Shown: in pieces, positions 25,770 through 36,246 of the stretch
Layout of the letters: each line of letters begins with the position of its first letter
Numbering within the stretch: position 1 is the stretch's first letter
Origin: Bigelowiella natans CCMP2755
Lineage: Eukaryota > Cercozoa > Chlorarachniophyceae
NCBI GenBank assembly: GCA_000320545.1
Contig: ADNK01002605.1
Span: 1-37,500, forward strand
DNA: 37,500 nt
Direction of reading: 5' to 3'
Program-made: the position numbers and the translations under genes
Notes under the pieces: generated by a model
What the model was told of the DNA's origin: nothing
Databases searched by the model: none
The model's input: only the letters and a program-made list of their open reading frames with translations

Positions 25770-26600
25770 GCAGTCATTGCTAGGGAAACTCCGCATTTCC
25801 AAAATTTGCCAGTCAGGAGTCGCCGTATAGGCTCATGGTCGAATGCCGACCTTACGGCTCCGCATAGTTTTTCCAGTGTCAAAGATAAGTGGTTTCCTCC
25901 TTGGACCGCTCCAGAGCTAGTCATTGATTCTATCAAGGTGTGGGGATTTGAAGACATTACGCAATATAGGTCCTCCGGTTCCTTCCTAGGCACGAAGTCG
26001 CTCACGACGCCTCAGCCTCAGTCCGTATCGATCTCTCTTTTCAACACCCTCGTCTACTTCCACTTCCTTTCCGACATTCTCAATCTGTCTAGACACCGCA
26101 TACTATGTGTCTGGCGATGATATGCTGCAATATGTAGCAGAAGCAAGCATTGTAACATCCGTTGGCTTGATAAAAGGCTGCACGCAGCTTTAAAGCGTAT
26201 ATATCTGGTAAACTACAGCTAACAAGGAAGCTGATCGATGACATTTCGTGCAACCCGTCGAAATTTTTCGAATATGAGATGCTCGGAGCCATGGGTCATG
26301 GCAAGCAACGCCAGCAAGACAGGTACAGTATGAACAAGCCCTCCAATTATTCCTTTAGCTTTGTCAAAACTCGTTGGATTGTGCGCTGGAGTTGGCCCCC
26401 CTCCTCTATTTACTCCCGACTAAACGCATCCGCCAGCCGGTCTTTCTCCACGGCCCGCAGCCCGTCCGTGGTTGCCGTTGATATTCCCCCCGAATTCACA
26501 TCGCCTTTCATGTCGCATCAAAACAATCCCGTGTATTCTTTCCTGGAAAACTTCCGTCAGTCAAATTTCCGAGAGGAGCTTCGTATCCAATACTAGAGCC
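25770..26600 (+). pseudogene. Two coding-like ORFs, possible decayed gene or element
   Basis: Two plus-strand open stretches have C-rich third positions typical of coding DNA. The first (about 25760-26120) includes WFPPWTAPELVIDSIKVWGF and SVSISLFNTLVYFHF. The second (26279-26596) includes RSFSTARSPSVVAVDIPPEF and YSFLENFRQSNFREELRIQY and ends TAG. No ATG or clean splice pair links them. The minus strand is also partly open here (25757-26005), so strand is uncertain. No family recognised. Confidence 0.3.
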
Positions 26601-27166
26601 TAGAGGGAATTTTGAAGTTGCGACAAGGCTGATGTAGGTTGTCGCACCCACTTTCCTTGAGATCTCCCATCAGAACTCTCCGGAAACCTTCGGGAATTAT
26701 GGGAAAAACTAAAGAAAAAAAGGCGGCTCAGGTGGTCGCCACCAGTGGATGTCTCAGGAAAATTAGAATTTTTTTTTTAGGATATTCGCAATTGAATTGA
26801 ATTCTGACAATTCGAACCAACTGATACAGAAACAGGCCACCTCCGTACTCGGAAATAGTTTTTTCTTATCCCAAATATATCCTAAATAAACTGTACATAA
26901 TCTGTCGGCATTATTTTAATCACAACACACAATTCTACGCAAACGGTAACGTGCGTGTGGTGTTGTGCCCCCCTCAGTCTGTTTGGTTCGTTTGCCCTCC
27001 CCTCCATAAGACTTTGTTCGTAATAAACCAACACCATATGTTTCAATCTATGATTTTCAAGCGAATAGGATGTGTTCGGTCTTCGCGGCAGTTGTCGTGT
27101 GCGCTTGCTTCGTACTGTACATTCCATCACACACCACGTCACACACCACACAGACGACTCAAGACC
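26601..27166. other. Upstream region of the GrpE gene
   Basis: AT-rich with T tracts near 26770, then a C-rich stretch. It probably contains the GrpE promoter; no TATA box is clear. The frame upstream of the GrpE start stays open back to 26951, but the start was set at 27167 because the presequence begins there. Confidence 0.35.
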
Positions 27167-27767
27167 ATGGCTAGTATCGTTGCTAAAGCACGCGGAGGGG
27201 CCCGAAAAATGCTCGCACGTATAGTTGTAAGGCAGCAGGGGCCTTCCTCCTCGTCCTCTTTCCGAAGATATTGCACTGCATTCCGACACACCACGAACAA
27301 CTTCGCTGTGAACGGTTCCTCCCGTCGCGGAATCTTCATCCGAGCCTCACTTTACCAGGTATTGAAAGAATCATTTACTTAATGAGCATTGATCAGAAAC
27401 TTTTTCTACCCTCTTCCTGAAGAAGAACTCTCCCTAAATTCAAGAGGGCTTGGTAGTCGCAGGGAGGGGGGGGGGGGGGGGGGTGAGGGGGTTCATTGCA
27501 TCAGCTTACATTTCACGAATCGGATGCGACAGAATGCATTATTCAGTCTCCAAAATTACATGTGCATAGTATTCAGATACAAAATCGCAAAAGTATTTAA
27601 ATGAGTTGCCAAATTGCTACCACGCTTGAGTTACCCTGGGACAGATTAAGACTTCTTCTGTGCTAATGTTGTGCTACCCACATAGGCGGAGAAGGAGTCT
27701 ACAGAGACTGAAAAGAAGACAGAGGAGTCCGAGACAGATACTACAGAAAAGGAGGAAAAATCCGAGG

Positions 27768-27817
<50 letters not shown>

Positions 27818-28186
27818 AAACTTGAGTCCGTCAAATCTGTGAAGAATTCCCTTCCCCCTGGTGTTACTACATGCTCTTTGTTCCACGTGTCGATCGGATA
27901 TTGCTGACTGCCCACTAAAACGCATTTAAAAGGTAGAGCAGCTACAGGAGAAATTACAAGTGGCAGAGGAGTCGGCTGCTGATTTCAAGGTACGCTTTCA
28001 TGCAAGCAGCCATCAATAACACACAACACACATCACACATCACGCATCTCTCCCTCTTGCCCCATCGCCTCACATCACTCGTCACCTTGCCGACCAACCC
28101 TTCAGGAGAAATACGCCAGATCGCTGGCCGAAATGGAGAACATTCGCCAAAGGTACACACTCTTACGAAACACTCCAGAAGATATT

Positions 28187-28218
<32 letters not shown>

Positions 28219-29301
28219 CTGTCTGTGTGTGTGTGTGTGTGTGTGTGCATATTTTGGAGGCAAGGGGGAGGGCAACAACATTTTTTGTCCTCTTTGTTCC
28301 CTTTTGAGTTCAGTAGTACTGCGCCTGTACATTCTCACCCATAGTTAACCTTCCACTTTGTTTTGAATTCGAATACGTCGCGCTATCTTCTTATCCTTAT
28401 TCATATTTATTAGGGCTCAAAGAGACGTTCAAAATGCTAATAAGTTTGCCGTTCAAGGTACTTTTGCCTCCCCCTTCCCCCCTTCCCCTTAGAGAATATG
28501 TGTGTTTGTGAATGAAAGATCGTGAATTCGATTGCTGAGATTTATGAAACAATCTAGGATTCGCTAAGGCGCTCCTAGATGTAGCTGATAACCTCGAGAG
28601 AGCGACGAAAGCAGTTCCTGAAGAGAAACTTAGCGGCGACGAAAATGCGCATCTCAAAGTATACTACTCACGTGGGCGTTGTGAAGACAAAATAAATCAA
28701 ATGAATTTTACCTTCTGTGTATTTGTGTCATTATATCATGATCTGTTTGTGGGTGCAAAGAGGTGAGTACAGCTATTTGTACAAACATTTATGCGTTCTT
28801 TATTTGCCCTCTATTCTCTCTTTCTGTGCCTATTTCTGCTCTCGAACTAAACGAATCATCAATCTTACAGGCATTGCATGACGGGGTTGTGCTTACTGAA
28901 AAGACACTGCAAAAGATCTTCGAGAAGCACCATGTCGTCAAGATGAATGCTTTGAACGAAAAATTTGACCCCAACTTCCACGAGGTAGCGACTTAGCATA
29001 TGTACGTTTAATAGGCAGATTATCGATGTATCGTGACTCATGTAAGTAAAGTACCGTATTACTAGAAGGACAACAAATTATCGTATTTCCCAGTATAATT
29101 TTCTCCATTTTTTTCTATCGTGTTTTCACGTCGTCACCCAAAAAAATGCCTGGCTTTTCTACATCACAGGGTATGTTTGAGTTCGAATGTACTGAGCGAG
29201 AGCCAGGTACGGTAGGTCAAGTCATCCAAGAGGGATGGAAACTGCATGAGAGAGTAATCCGCCCGGCTAGAGTCGGAACAACGAAGAAGCCGAGTGCATA
29301 G
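27167..29301 (+). CDS. Mitochondrial GrpE (Mge1), Hsp70 nucleotide exchange factor
   Basis: Eight exons (27167-27358, 27686-27766, 27933-27989, 28106-28152, 28414-28457, 28558-28658, 28871-28984, 29170-29301), all phases agreeing, 255 residues, TAG stop. The N-terminus (MASIVAKARGGARKMLARIV, then SSSFRRY) is a mitochondrial presequence. A Glu/Lys-rich coiled-coil follows (VEQLQEKLQVAEESAADFK), then the GrpE core: EKYARSLAEMENIRQR, KFAVQGFAKALLDVADNLER, GVVLTEKTLQKIFEKHHV, and the C-terminal beta domain EPGTVGQVIQEGWKLHERVI with RPARVG. GrpE releases ADP from mitochondrial Hsp70 during import and folding. Length and order match the family. Introns carry poly(G), (CT)n and (AT)n(GT)n tracts. 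Confidence 0.95.
27466..27483. repeat. 18-base poly(G) tract in GrpE intron 1
   Basis: A homopolymer inside intron 27359-27685, on the sense strand as G, unlike the poly(C) sense tracts near acceptors in the minus-strand genes. Confidence 0.85.
27774..27813. repeat. (CT)n microsatellite in GrpE intron 2
   Basis: About 40 bases of CT, starting eight bases after the GTGGCT donor of intron 27767-27932. Confidence 0.9.
28187..28247. repeat. Compound (AT)n(GT)n microsatellite in GrpE intron 4
   Basis: AT repeats, a CTGTCT interruption, then GT repeats, inside intron 28153-28413. Confidence 0.9.
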
Positions 29302-29438
29302 ACTTCATACAACATCTAAGGTTTAGAGAGAGATCGATCGAAAGCGATGAATCATCGACGCTCTCATGCACTCTAGCACTGGAGATCTGAACATTATCTG
29401 CGCTCGTGCGTTTGCCACTAGGACATGTATGGTGCACA

Positions 29439-29497
29439 TTGCATAGCTTCATTAGGATGACAATTGAAAAAATTTAAACATTTCATAACATCCGTCT
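29439..29497 (+). mobile_element. Truncated retroelement 3' end, copy 2
   Basis: It matches 15493-15551 with a few changes: the TTAGGATGA block, the GAAAAAATTTAAACATTTCA block, and the terminus ACATCCGTCT. The end of the ORF and its TAA are included. A flush target-site duplication is not clear; TGCATAGC occurs on both sides but not exactly at the ends. Confidence 0.75.
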
Positions 29498-29970
29498 TAT
29501 GCATAGCGCATGCGTGAGATGGGTTTTTCTCTTGTTCCACAATAAACATGCTACATGGTGTGCAGTTTCTGCATGCACAGCAGTACACATTTGAACATGG
29601 TGCGTGCGCGCATCGATCCGTCGCACGTGTGCGCCATGTCTAGATGTACGTGGTGCAGTGTAGCTGGCTGTTCGTGTCCATCACTTGAGTAGTACAGCGA
29701 CTATGTGTGCGCACCAGCACTAGCTCTCTGCTGCATCGATCGCATGCATGCGCGCGTTCGTGACTTACGCTACGATGGCAATGTGCTTTGCGCTAATCAA
29801 AAGCCTAGAATTGTCGTAAGAATGACAAAATACAAGTGTCCACGCCGTAGCGCAGCTGGTCTTACGAAAAAAAGGTAAAGTCTAGAAGTCTAGAACTTTT
29901 CCAATATGGTCACGTCAGTACCAGAGCTAGCAGAGTATAGGAAGCAAGCGCCTACTACCATGTGTATATA

Positions 29971-30076
29971 CATATAGAGATATAAGACGGATGTAATGAA
30001 ATGTTTAAATTTTCCAATATGGTCATCCTAATGTAGCTGTGCAAAGCAGTGGCTACAGCGCTCATATAGAGATATA
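29971..30076. repeat. 14-bp target-site duplication flanking the 78-bp insertion
   Basis: Perfect direct repeat CATATAGAGATATA at 29971-29984 and 30063-30076. The empty site would contain one copy. The AT-rich target agrees with TA-rich sequence next to the 15551 terminus. Confidence 0.85.
29985..30062 (-). mobile_element. 78-bp 5'-truncated retroelement insertion with TSD
   Basis: On the minus strand this segment matches 15474-15551: GCGCTGTAGCC, GCACAGCTACATTAGGATGA, AAATTTAAACATTTCATTAC, ending ATCCGTCT. It is bounded exactly by two copies of CATATAGAGATATA (29971-29984 and 30063-30076). A short 3'-anchored fragment flush against a target-site duplication is the usual mark of target-primed reverse transcription. 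Confidence 0.85.
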
Positions 30077-30278
30077 TGCAGGCATCTTACGGCTACAGCA
30101 TTTCTACTGCGTTGCATTAGCATTGCCGCTACCTGAACTGAGCTTGGTTGGCTTGGCATCGTAACATGGACAATAAATGCATACATGTGTAGATAATTCG
30201 TAGAATAAGCTTTCGATTTTATGCATGCAGAACTGTGACCTGAAGATACAATACGACCACTCAAGTTCACAGCCGACG

Positions 30279-31718
30279 CTATGTCGATCGTCTCCATGAA
30301 CAGAATCGATTTGCCCAACCACAAGGCCCCCCTGCACATGGCATGGTTTTCTCCCAATCCCGATCTTTGTGGTATGCACGAAAACATGGTTGTTCGAACA
30401 CTAGCTTTCGAGTCGTCATGGTCGTCATAGAATCACTCTGTGGAATCTTTTTAACTTTTGGGATCACATCTTGAGCCAGGGCGACATCGCACCCTTGGCC
30501 ACGTAGCCTGGACGCCCAGACACGGAGGACTGCTTGATTGAAAAGGGTGTATCCGAAGTGACTCCAGTGGTTGTCGGTTCCTGGTGGGTCACCTTGCTCT
30601 GTTTTAATAACCTCCCATATTGCATTGAAATCTATCATTGTTATCGCGGTGCTAACCGATGCAGATGATGAGGTGCATCTTGTCCTCATCTCTTCTGAGG
30701 CCATATATATCTTCGCTGAGACGATATCTGTGAACTGTGGCATCAAGCCCATGACACAGATGAGTCCCTCTTTCTTGCATATATCCGCTAGCTTCTGTAC
30801 TCCTCTACTACAGTACTGGCCGAATGCGGCGTGGAAGTTGTGCTTGTCAACATCCCACTGACCATCTTGCCAAAAGACGAACCTTCGCCACGACGAATCG
30901 TGGAGGTTCATGCTTAGTTGGGTAGGCAGCTCGTCGGTGAAGGTTGACCAGTGAAATGTTGCCCGCAGCGTAATTTCTCCCATTGACTCGAGCGTCTCTT
31001 TGCTGACCGGAGAGGCCGAGCTGGAGTATAAAACCTCGTCTCCTCTCAAGACCACGTCGAAGAATCCAAGATGTGGCCAGTGGTTGGTCTCATTTGCCCA
31101 CTTGAAGAATGAGCCCCCCTTCATCCCGGTCTTATCAAGCATCATGATGAGCGACATCGTGAAAAATCTCGAATGGCTATCACCGAATATTATCAGGTGG
31201 ATGGGACGTCGCCTACTTTCTTGGCATTCCCCAGATGCTGTAGCGGGGTTGGATGATGAGCAGGGCAATGTTAGAGCCTGAACGACCTCTGAGGGAGTTG
31301 TGTAGGCCTCTAGTATCCGGTTGTATTCAAATAAGCCGTTTCCGTAGTTGAGTTTTCCTGATGTTCCTTTCCAAACACAGTGATGGTTTGGCATGGCGTG
31401 CCTCTCCTTTGGCGGAACATAATCATATTCCACTTCGGCTCCGGATTTCTCCTGAGAATCATTCTCATCCCTAGGTTCAGAGCCTATTTCCTTGTCTGGG
31501 TGATTTCGAATGTTGCCGGAAACGGGTCCACCGACGCCGGCCACACCAAGAGCACTATCTTTGAGTTCATCGCCTCTTGTGGACGAATTCTCTATGATGC
31601 GAGGATCTTGGAGGAATTTGTCCCGGTCCTCACTAAGAAAAAGGATCAGGAGGCACACGAGGAGACACGCGTAAGCCCGAACATGAAGTCCAGACATGAC
31701 TGCCCGAGGGCAGGGCAT
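30279..31718 (-). CDS. SGNH/PC-esterase-like type II membrane protein
   Basis: Single exon, 479 residues from the ATG at 31718 (an in-frame ATG at 31697 and an open extension to 31883 are alternatives). A short basic N-terminus precedes one hydrophobic anchor (AYACLLVCLLILFL, about residues 15-28), giving type II topology with the domain in the Golgi or ER lumen. An acidic linker follows, then the block I motif IFGDSHSRFF (about 177-186) and, about 200 residues later, TDNHWSHFGY (381-390), a D-x-H pair. The Ser of GDSH with a C-terminal D-x-H is the layout of PC-esterase/TBL/Cas1-type carbohydrate O-acyltransferases. The likely role is O-acetylation or de-acetylation of glycans. It has no intron, unlike its neighbours. 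Confidence 0.65.
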   Translation of the reverse strand: MPCPRAVMSGLHVRAYACLLVCLLILFLSEDRDKFLQDPRIIENSSTRGDELKDSALGVAGVGGPVSGNIRNHPDKEIGSEPRDENDSQEKSGAEVEYDYVPPKERHAMPNHHCVWKGTSGKLNYGNGLFEYNRILEAYTTPSEVVQALTLPCSSSNPATASGECQESRRRPIHLIIFGDSHSRFFTMSLIMMLDKTGMKGGSFFKWANETNHWPHLGFFDVVLRGDEVLYSSSASPVSKETLESMGEITLRATFHWSTFTDELPTQLSMNLHDSSWRRFVFWQDGQWDVDKHNFHAAFGQYCSRGVQKLADICKKEGLICVMGLMPQFTDIVSAKIYMASEEMRTRCTSSSASVSTAITMIDFNAIWEVIKTEQGDPPGTDNHWSHFGYTLFNQAVLRVWASRLRGQGCDVALAQDVIPKVKKIPQSDSMTTMTTRKLVFEQPCFRAYHKDRDWEKTMPCAGGPCGWANRFCSWRRST

Positions 31719-32493
31719 GCATCTAGCAAATCTGAAAGAGTAAAATACAGAGAATTTTAGTCCTGCGACATGATGATGACAACCCTTATCTTTACTAATA
31801 TCTACCGGGAACTTCACAACAGCTACGGCTATAATCCTTGTGCGATTTCGGATTTCCAGGATTTCCAGGATTTGGATTTCCAACGAGTGTCAAGACCTGA
31901 CTCACTCGGTTTATTGTATAATTGTTTGATCGAGCTGGATTGGAAAAAAAAAAAAAAGTCTTCGAGATCATCAAGTCTACGACATCATCCCAGCAAAAAA
32001 AAAGCCCAAAGAATGATGTAGATCCGATGTTTTACATTGACACTACGAGGACGAGGAGAGCGGCTTGCTGCTACGTGCCAAAAGCTGGACAGGACTCTTT
32101 TGGTGAAACGGGGGGAAAACCTTACAGAAAATGCATGTCGCGCAGCTGAAAACAACTGGGTTTCGGTGTTTAAGGAGGAGCGGTTTTGGTATTTCGACGT
32201 GCACACGCACGCAAACACACACACACACGCATCCATAAACACACACACACACACACACACGCTTCTTCGTTGACATAAATCGTTAAGCTAATCGATCTAC
32301 GGAGCTATTCGATCCAGCTAGAGCGGCGACACTGCGGAAAAACATTCAATACTAGCCTCTAACCTCAATCTCCTGTGTTGCCCTTCGAAGATCATGGGTG
32401 TTACGAAGAATCCGGTAAGAGGGGTGGAGGATTTTCCTTACAGATGATCGTTGATGTTGGACCTAACAACCCGTCTCACGCACAACGTAGACA
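31719..32493. promoter_or_regulatory. Divergent promoter region
   Basis: The gap between the esterase-like gene (-) and the acidic-protein gene (+). It contains an A13 tract near 31946, a (CA)n tract at about 32212-32262, and a short upstream ATG (32394) whose frame (MGVTKNP) cannot be joined in phase to the next gene. Confidence 0.35.
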
Positions 32494-32665
32494 ATGTCAA
32501 AGCGAATGGCCGGTCTAAAGCAGACTTTCGAGAAGCTTTCACAAGCAAGAACGGTGGATACAAAATGAATACAAATGAGGAAAAGAAGCGAACCTTGTGA
32601 AACCTTCCTCCACATCCGAAGATGAGATGAATATACACATTTTAATTAACTATATTCTCATGAAA

Positions 32666-32708
<43 letters not shown>

Positions 32709-33924
32709 TCAAAGTTGATTTCATGCGAGCATGTGGAAGTAGATGGGAAACATCTGTTTGTTTGACAGAGAACAAAGATGGCTCGAGATCCTAACAAAAA
32801 ATTGAAGCGTAGGATGAGTAGGCGTGTCGCATCAGCAAGAAAGATTTACGAGGTGAATCTTATGTATATCTCGACCGATTTTTAGAGATAATAATATTCA
32901 TAGGTACTAGAGAGATTTATTCGATAACAGTCCCCGTTAGCGCTCATTACAATCCTAAAATATCTTCAGCAGGACTCTGTCAAGCAAGAGGGAGAGCAAG
33001 AATTGAAAGAGCAGGAAAAAGGAGTCAATGCACAAAAACTAGAGATACAAAAACCAAATAAGCAGCAGCAGAAGCAGGAGCACGATGAGAAAGAGGATGA
33101 GGATAGGATACTGCCTGTCGTTGACTCCAGAGAAGCTGTCGACAGCAGCTCCACTCCTAATGACTCCCCAACAAGTGAAGCTGTCGACAGCTCCACTCCT
33201 AATGACTCCCCAACAAGTAAACACTCACCTCACTGTGACGACAGCAAAGGAAGAGTAAAAAAAGTTAAAGAAGAAGAACAGTCATCTGAAGCAGAGGTGA
33301 GGAACCAGCGAGTTGAGGAGGGGGAGGAGGTTAAAGAGCAGGAGGCGACTGTGAATGCTGAAATTGAGAAAAACGGAGAAACTGTCGCTTCTACCGCGGT
33401 CATAACGACTGCAGACTATTCCCAGTACGCAGCTATACTTAACAACGATGCGGCTCCTGATAGCATGGAAGAGATGAGGAAAGAGGAGTATAATGATGAT
33501 GAGGAGAAGCAAACGAATAAGGAGGCAGAGGCGGAAAAGGAGGGGGGATATAGCCCTAGTGCCACTGCAATTACTACCACTGCGACTTTAATGAATCATC
33601 CGGAAAACGACGAGGTGAGAAAGGAAAACGGGGAGAAAAGTGTGGATGAAAATAGTCCTGTTACTACTACGACCACTGTGGATGCAAATGTGGATGTTAC
33701 TTCGCGGGATGAAGAGATTGTTAATAACATCGGCGGCTATGCGAGCAAAGAAGCAGATGATTGTAATAATGGTTTAAAGAAATCAAGGGACATTGATGAT
33801 TCAGGAACACCTAAAATGATCGACGACATCAAGCCAAAAACCAGAGAACTAAAAGGCTCTTATTCTCCAGGTGCGCATACAGCGTACATGCACACCTGCT
33901 GCATGTGAGTGCGCGCGCGCGCCC

Positions 33925-33967
<43 letters not shown>

Positions 33968-34830
33968 TGCGTGTTCGTGTATAAACAATTTGTGTGTACC
34001 ATATGTACCTCATCTCGAAAATTGGATAGACTTAACTAATTCAATATTTTTCTGTAGAGAAAGTCGTCAAGAGAACACGTCTGGGGCGGGGACACGTTCG
34101 CTTCGTCCAGTGTAAATATTCACTCTTATATTTAGATTTTTATAGCTGGGATGACAACTGAATCTGAACTATTTTAGAGCTAGCCCACATTCTTTCTTTC
34201 CTCAGTACACAACGAGAAGCTCTTCTACGCACACAGTCCAGAGGAAATTGATACCACTGACAAACTGAATCAGCTGGAGAGAAGGTGCGAAGAGATTTTA
34301 GACATAAACCAAACCATGATATAATGTGCATGCTCATTGCAATTGTTTCTATGTAAACTCTTCGCTGGTGCATACTATGCATGAGTACGTGTGTGCGTCC
34401 AAAGACTAAATTTGATCACGACAATTTGTGTTCATTTCTACTGTTCTTCTTCCATCGAAGATACGATAGAGAGCATGGGTCTGGGAGCAGCATCAGCACT
34501 AGCCATTTAAATCGCAACAGGAGCAGCAGCCGGATACTCGGAACTGGCAGGCAGAAGATCAAGAAGAGGCTGAGCGACAGGAATGTCGTTGTGATTCCTC
34601 TAGACACGGTAGCCAAAATGGTGATAAAAGATCAGCAGAAGATGACGCTGCAAGTGAGAGAGGCGAGCCAAAAAAGAGATTTCACCTTTGAAACAGAGGA
34701 AGACTCATCACTCGTTTCTCGGGTCGAAGTTACCATCTGGCGAGCACACCGAAACCCTGCCGCAACAAGCGCCATTAGTGCTGCTGCTAAGAAACACAAC
34801 GCGGCGACCTCTTCACGGCGGCTTCAGTGA
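32494..34830 (+). CDS. Large acidic, mostly disordered protein, unknown function
   Basis: Six exons (32494-32553, 32769-32852, 32970-33870, 34058-34111, 34206-34284, 34461-34830), all phases agreeing, 515 residues, TGA stop. An in-frame TAG directly before 32494 fixes the start. The N-terminus is strongly basic (MSKRMAGLKQTFEKLS, NKKLKRRMSRRVASARKIYE). A 300-residue acidic Glu/Lys/Thr-rich exon follows, with a tandem duplication of EAVDSSTPNDSPTS. After it come a basic RKxR-type segment (KVVKRTRLGRGHVRFVQ, with an RVxF-like HVRF that could bind PP1), a short charged block (HNEKLFYAHSPEEIDTTDK), and a Ser/Arg-rich tail. It reads like a nuclear or cytoskeletal regulatory protein, but no domain is recognised. 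Confidence 0.7.
32665..32705. repeat. (GT)n microsatellite in intron 1
   Basis: About 40 bases of GT inside intron 32554-32768 of the acidic-protein gene. Confidence 0.9.
33128..33218 (+). repeat. In-frame tandem duplication in the acidic protein
   Basis: A 42-45 base unit beginning GAAGCTGTCGACAGC is repeated twice in exon 3; the first copy has one extra AGC codon. The unit also carries the palindrome CTGTCGACAG. Confidence 0.85.
33909..33970. repeat. (GC)n/(GT)n microsatellite
   Basis: GCGCGCGCGC followed by GT repeats, inside intron 33871-34057 of the acidic-protein gene. Confidence 0.9.
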
Positions 34831-35892
34831 GAGCTAGAAGACCAGAATGATGAATCTTCGTACTCTCTGAGACCATTGCATCTACGAAAGTGATTGTTAT
34901 TGAAGACGTTTTGGTAAATGACTTCTATTATACCGCATCACACTCTTAGATCGCGAATACGGTTGAACAGCATTGACCGCCGCGTTTTAAAATCAACAGC
35001 ATTGCGCAACACTCTAAAAATGCTGCTAGCAACACTGCGCCAATACTTTTTCACAATGCTGCAGCAACACTGCTCACATTGCACATCCATGAGCAACACC
35101 GCTTCAAAAGCACTTTGTGAGCGCTTCAACAAAACGCTTTGATCCAATCATTCGGTTGGTTGGAATCAGGGTCCGAGGGTCATGGTTGGCGACCGCAGGC
35201 ACCTTGCTAGCTTTGGGAGACTCGGGCTGCTCGAGCGCCACAGCTGGTGTGAAAGGACGTTTCTGAGCCGAACAATTCTGGAATTGAAACTTTGAGAAAG
35301 TTTGAAAGCGCTTGCATGTTTGGAAATCATCAAAGTGGGATTTGAAAGGGCGCCAACTTGTTTCAAGTGTTGCTCTTTTTTCTTCGTGTTGACTTCAGCA
35401 ATTTGACGATGCACACAAGCAAGAAAGCCGTTCAAATCGCACGGCCACTTCCTCGGCAAGGAGAGAGATGCGCTGCTTGCTCAATGAAGGAACGTGAGAA
35501 GCCAGTTTCATTGGTGGTTTTTGAAAGATCACACTTTCCTTTGATCTGTGGCATTCTTCATCACCACCTTGGTGCATGCCAGCATGTGCATCTCTGGATC
35601 TGTGATGGGTCTGCAGAGCGAGTTGTGGCAGTCCAGAGCCACGTGCGATCAATTCTGCAGGTGTTGGCATCGAGTGCAGTGACAGGGCCACCTGCTGCAT
35701 GGTGATCCTTGAAAACTGTGACAGGTGTCAGCATGATCAGCACGTGCTGATCCAAAATGCTTGCTGACAATTTCCACAGGAACTCTCATTTCTTCCACAT
35801 CGCACACATCAATGGTGGTCAATTCTTTTTCAATGTCTGCACACCTCGATCAAACCCTGCAACCCTGGCCTCCAGCGCGATCGCGCGCAGCT

Positions 35893-35908
35893 GCGGCCGC
35901 GCGGCCGC
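35893..35908. repeat. 16-base perfect palindrome in a GC-rich spot
   Basis: GCGGCCGC is repeated directly, and since it is itself self-complementary the 16 bases form a perfect palindrome. It stands in an otherwise moderate-GC region. Confidence 0.8.
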
Positions 35909-36246
35909 GGCCATGCTGGCACGGCTGGCCTACACTGCTAGCTGCCAAGCTGTTTGCACGCTTTTGTGGCTCGCCCAAAGCCGCTTGGGTCAAGGTTTGC
36001 GGCCATTTGTGGCTTTTTGAGGCTCCGCTCTGAGGTGCCAGAGCCAGAAAACTCTGGCAATGTTGGTGCAGCACAACTCTGCGTGCGCTGGCAAGGCATG
36101 GCCACGCGACTTGAAGGACACATTGGACATGCCAAATCCAGTGTGCACGCGAAAACTTGGAGGAAATTGATGCTTTTTGCTCTGTGTGCGATGGCACTTG
36201 CGCACGCCAATTTGAGCCAATGTGGGCTGAAATCGGTCATTTTTTT

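Larger units (their letters stand above)
29302..30278. other. Intergenic block with retroelement debris
   Basis: No gene seen. It contains two short copies of the retroelement 3' end (29439-29497 plus, 29985-30062 minus), between GrpE and the esterase-like gene, which converge here. The sequence between the copies is rich in GCATGC and GCGC words and has no open frame of note. Confidence 0.5.

Noticed and set aside
32394-32414. Short ATG exon MGVTKNP before the acidic-protein gene
   Set aside because: The gap to the next acceptor is only 29 bases and the following frame hits a stop; the 32494 start has an in-frame stop directly before it.
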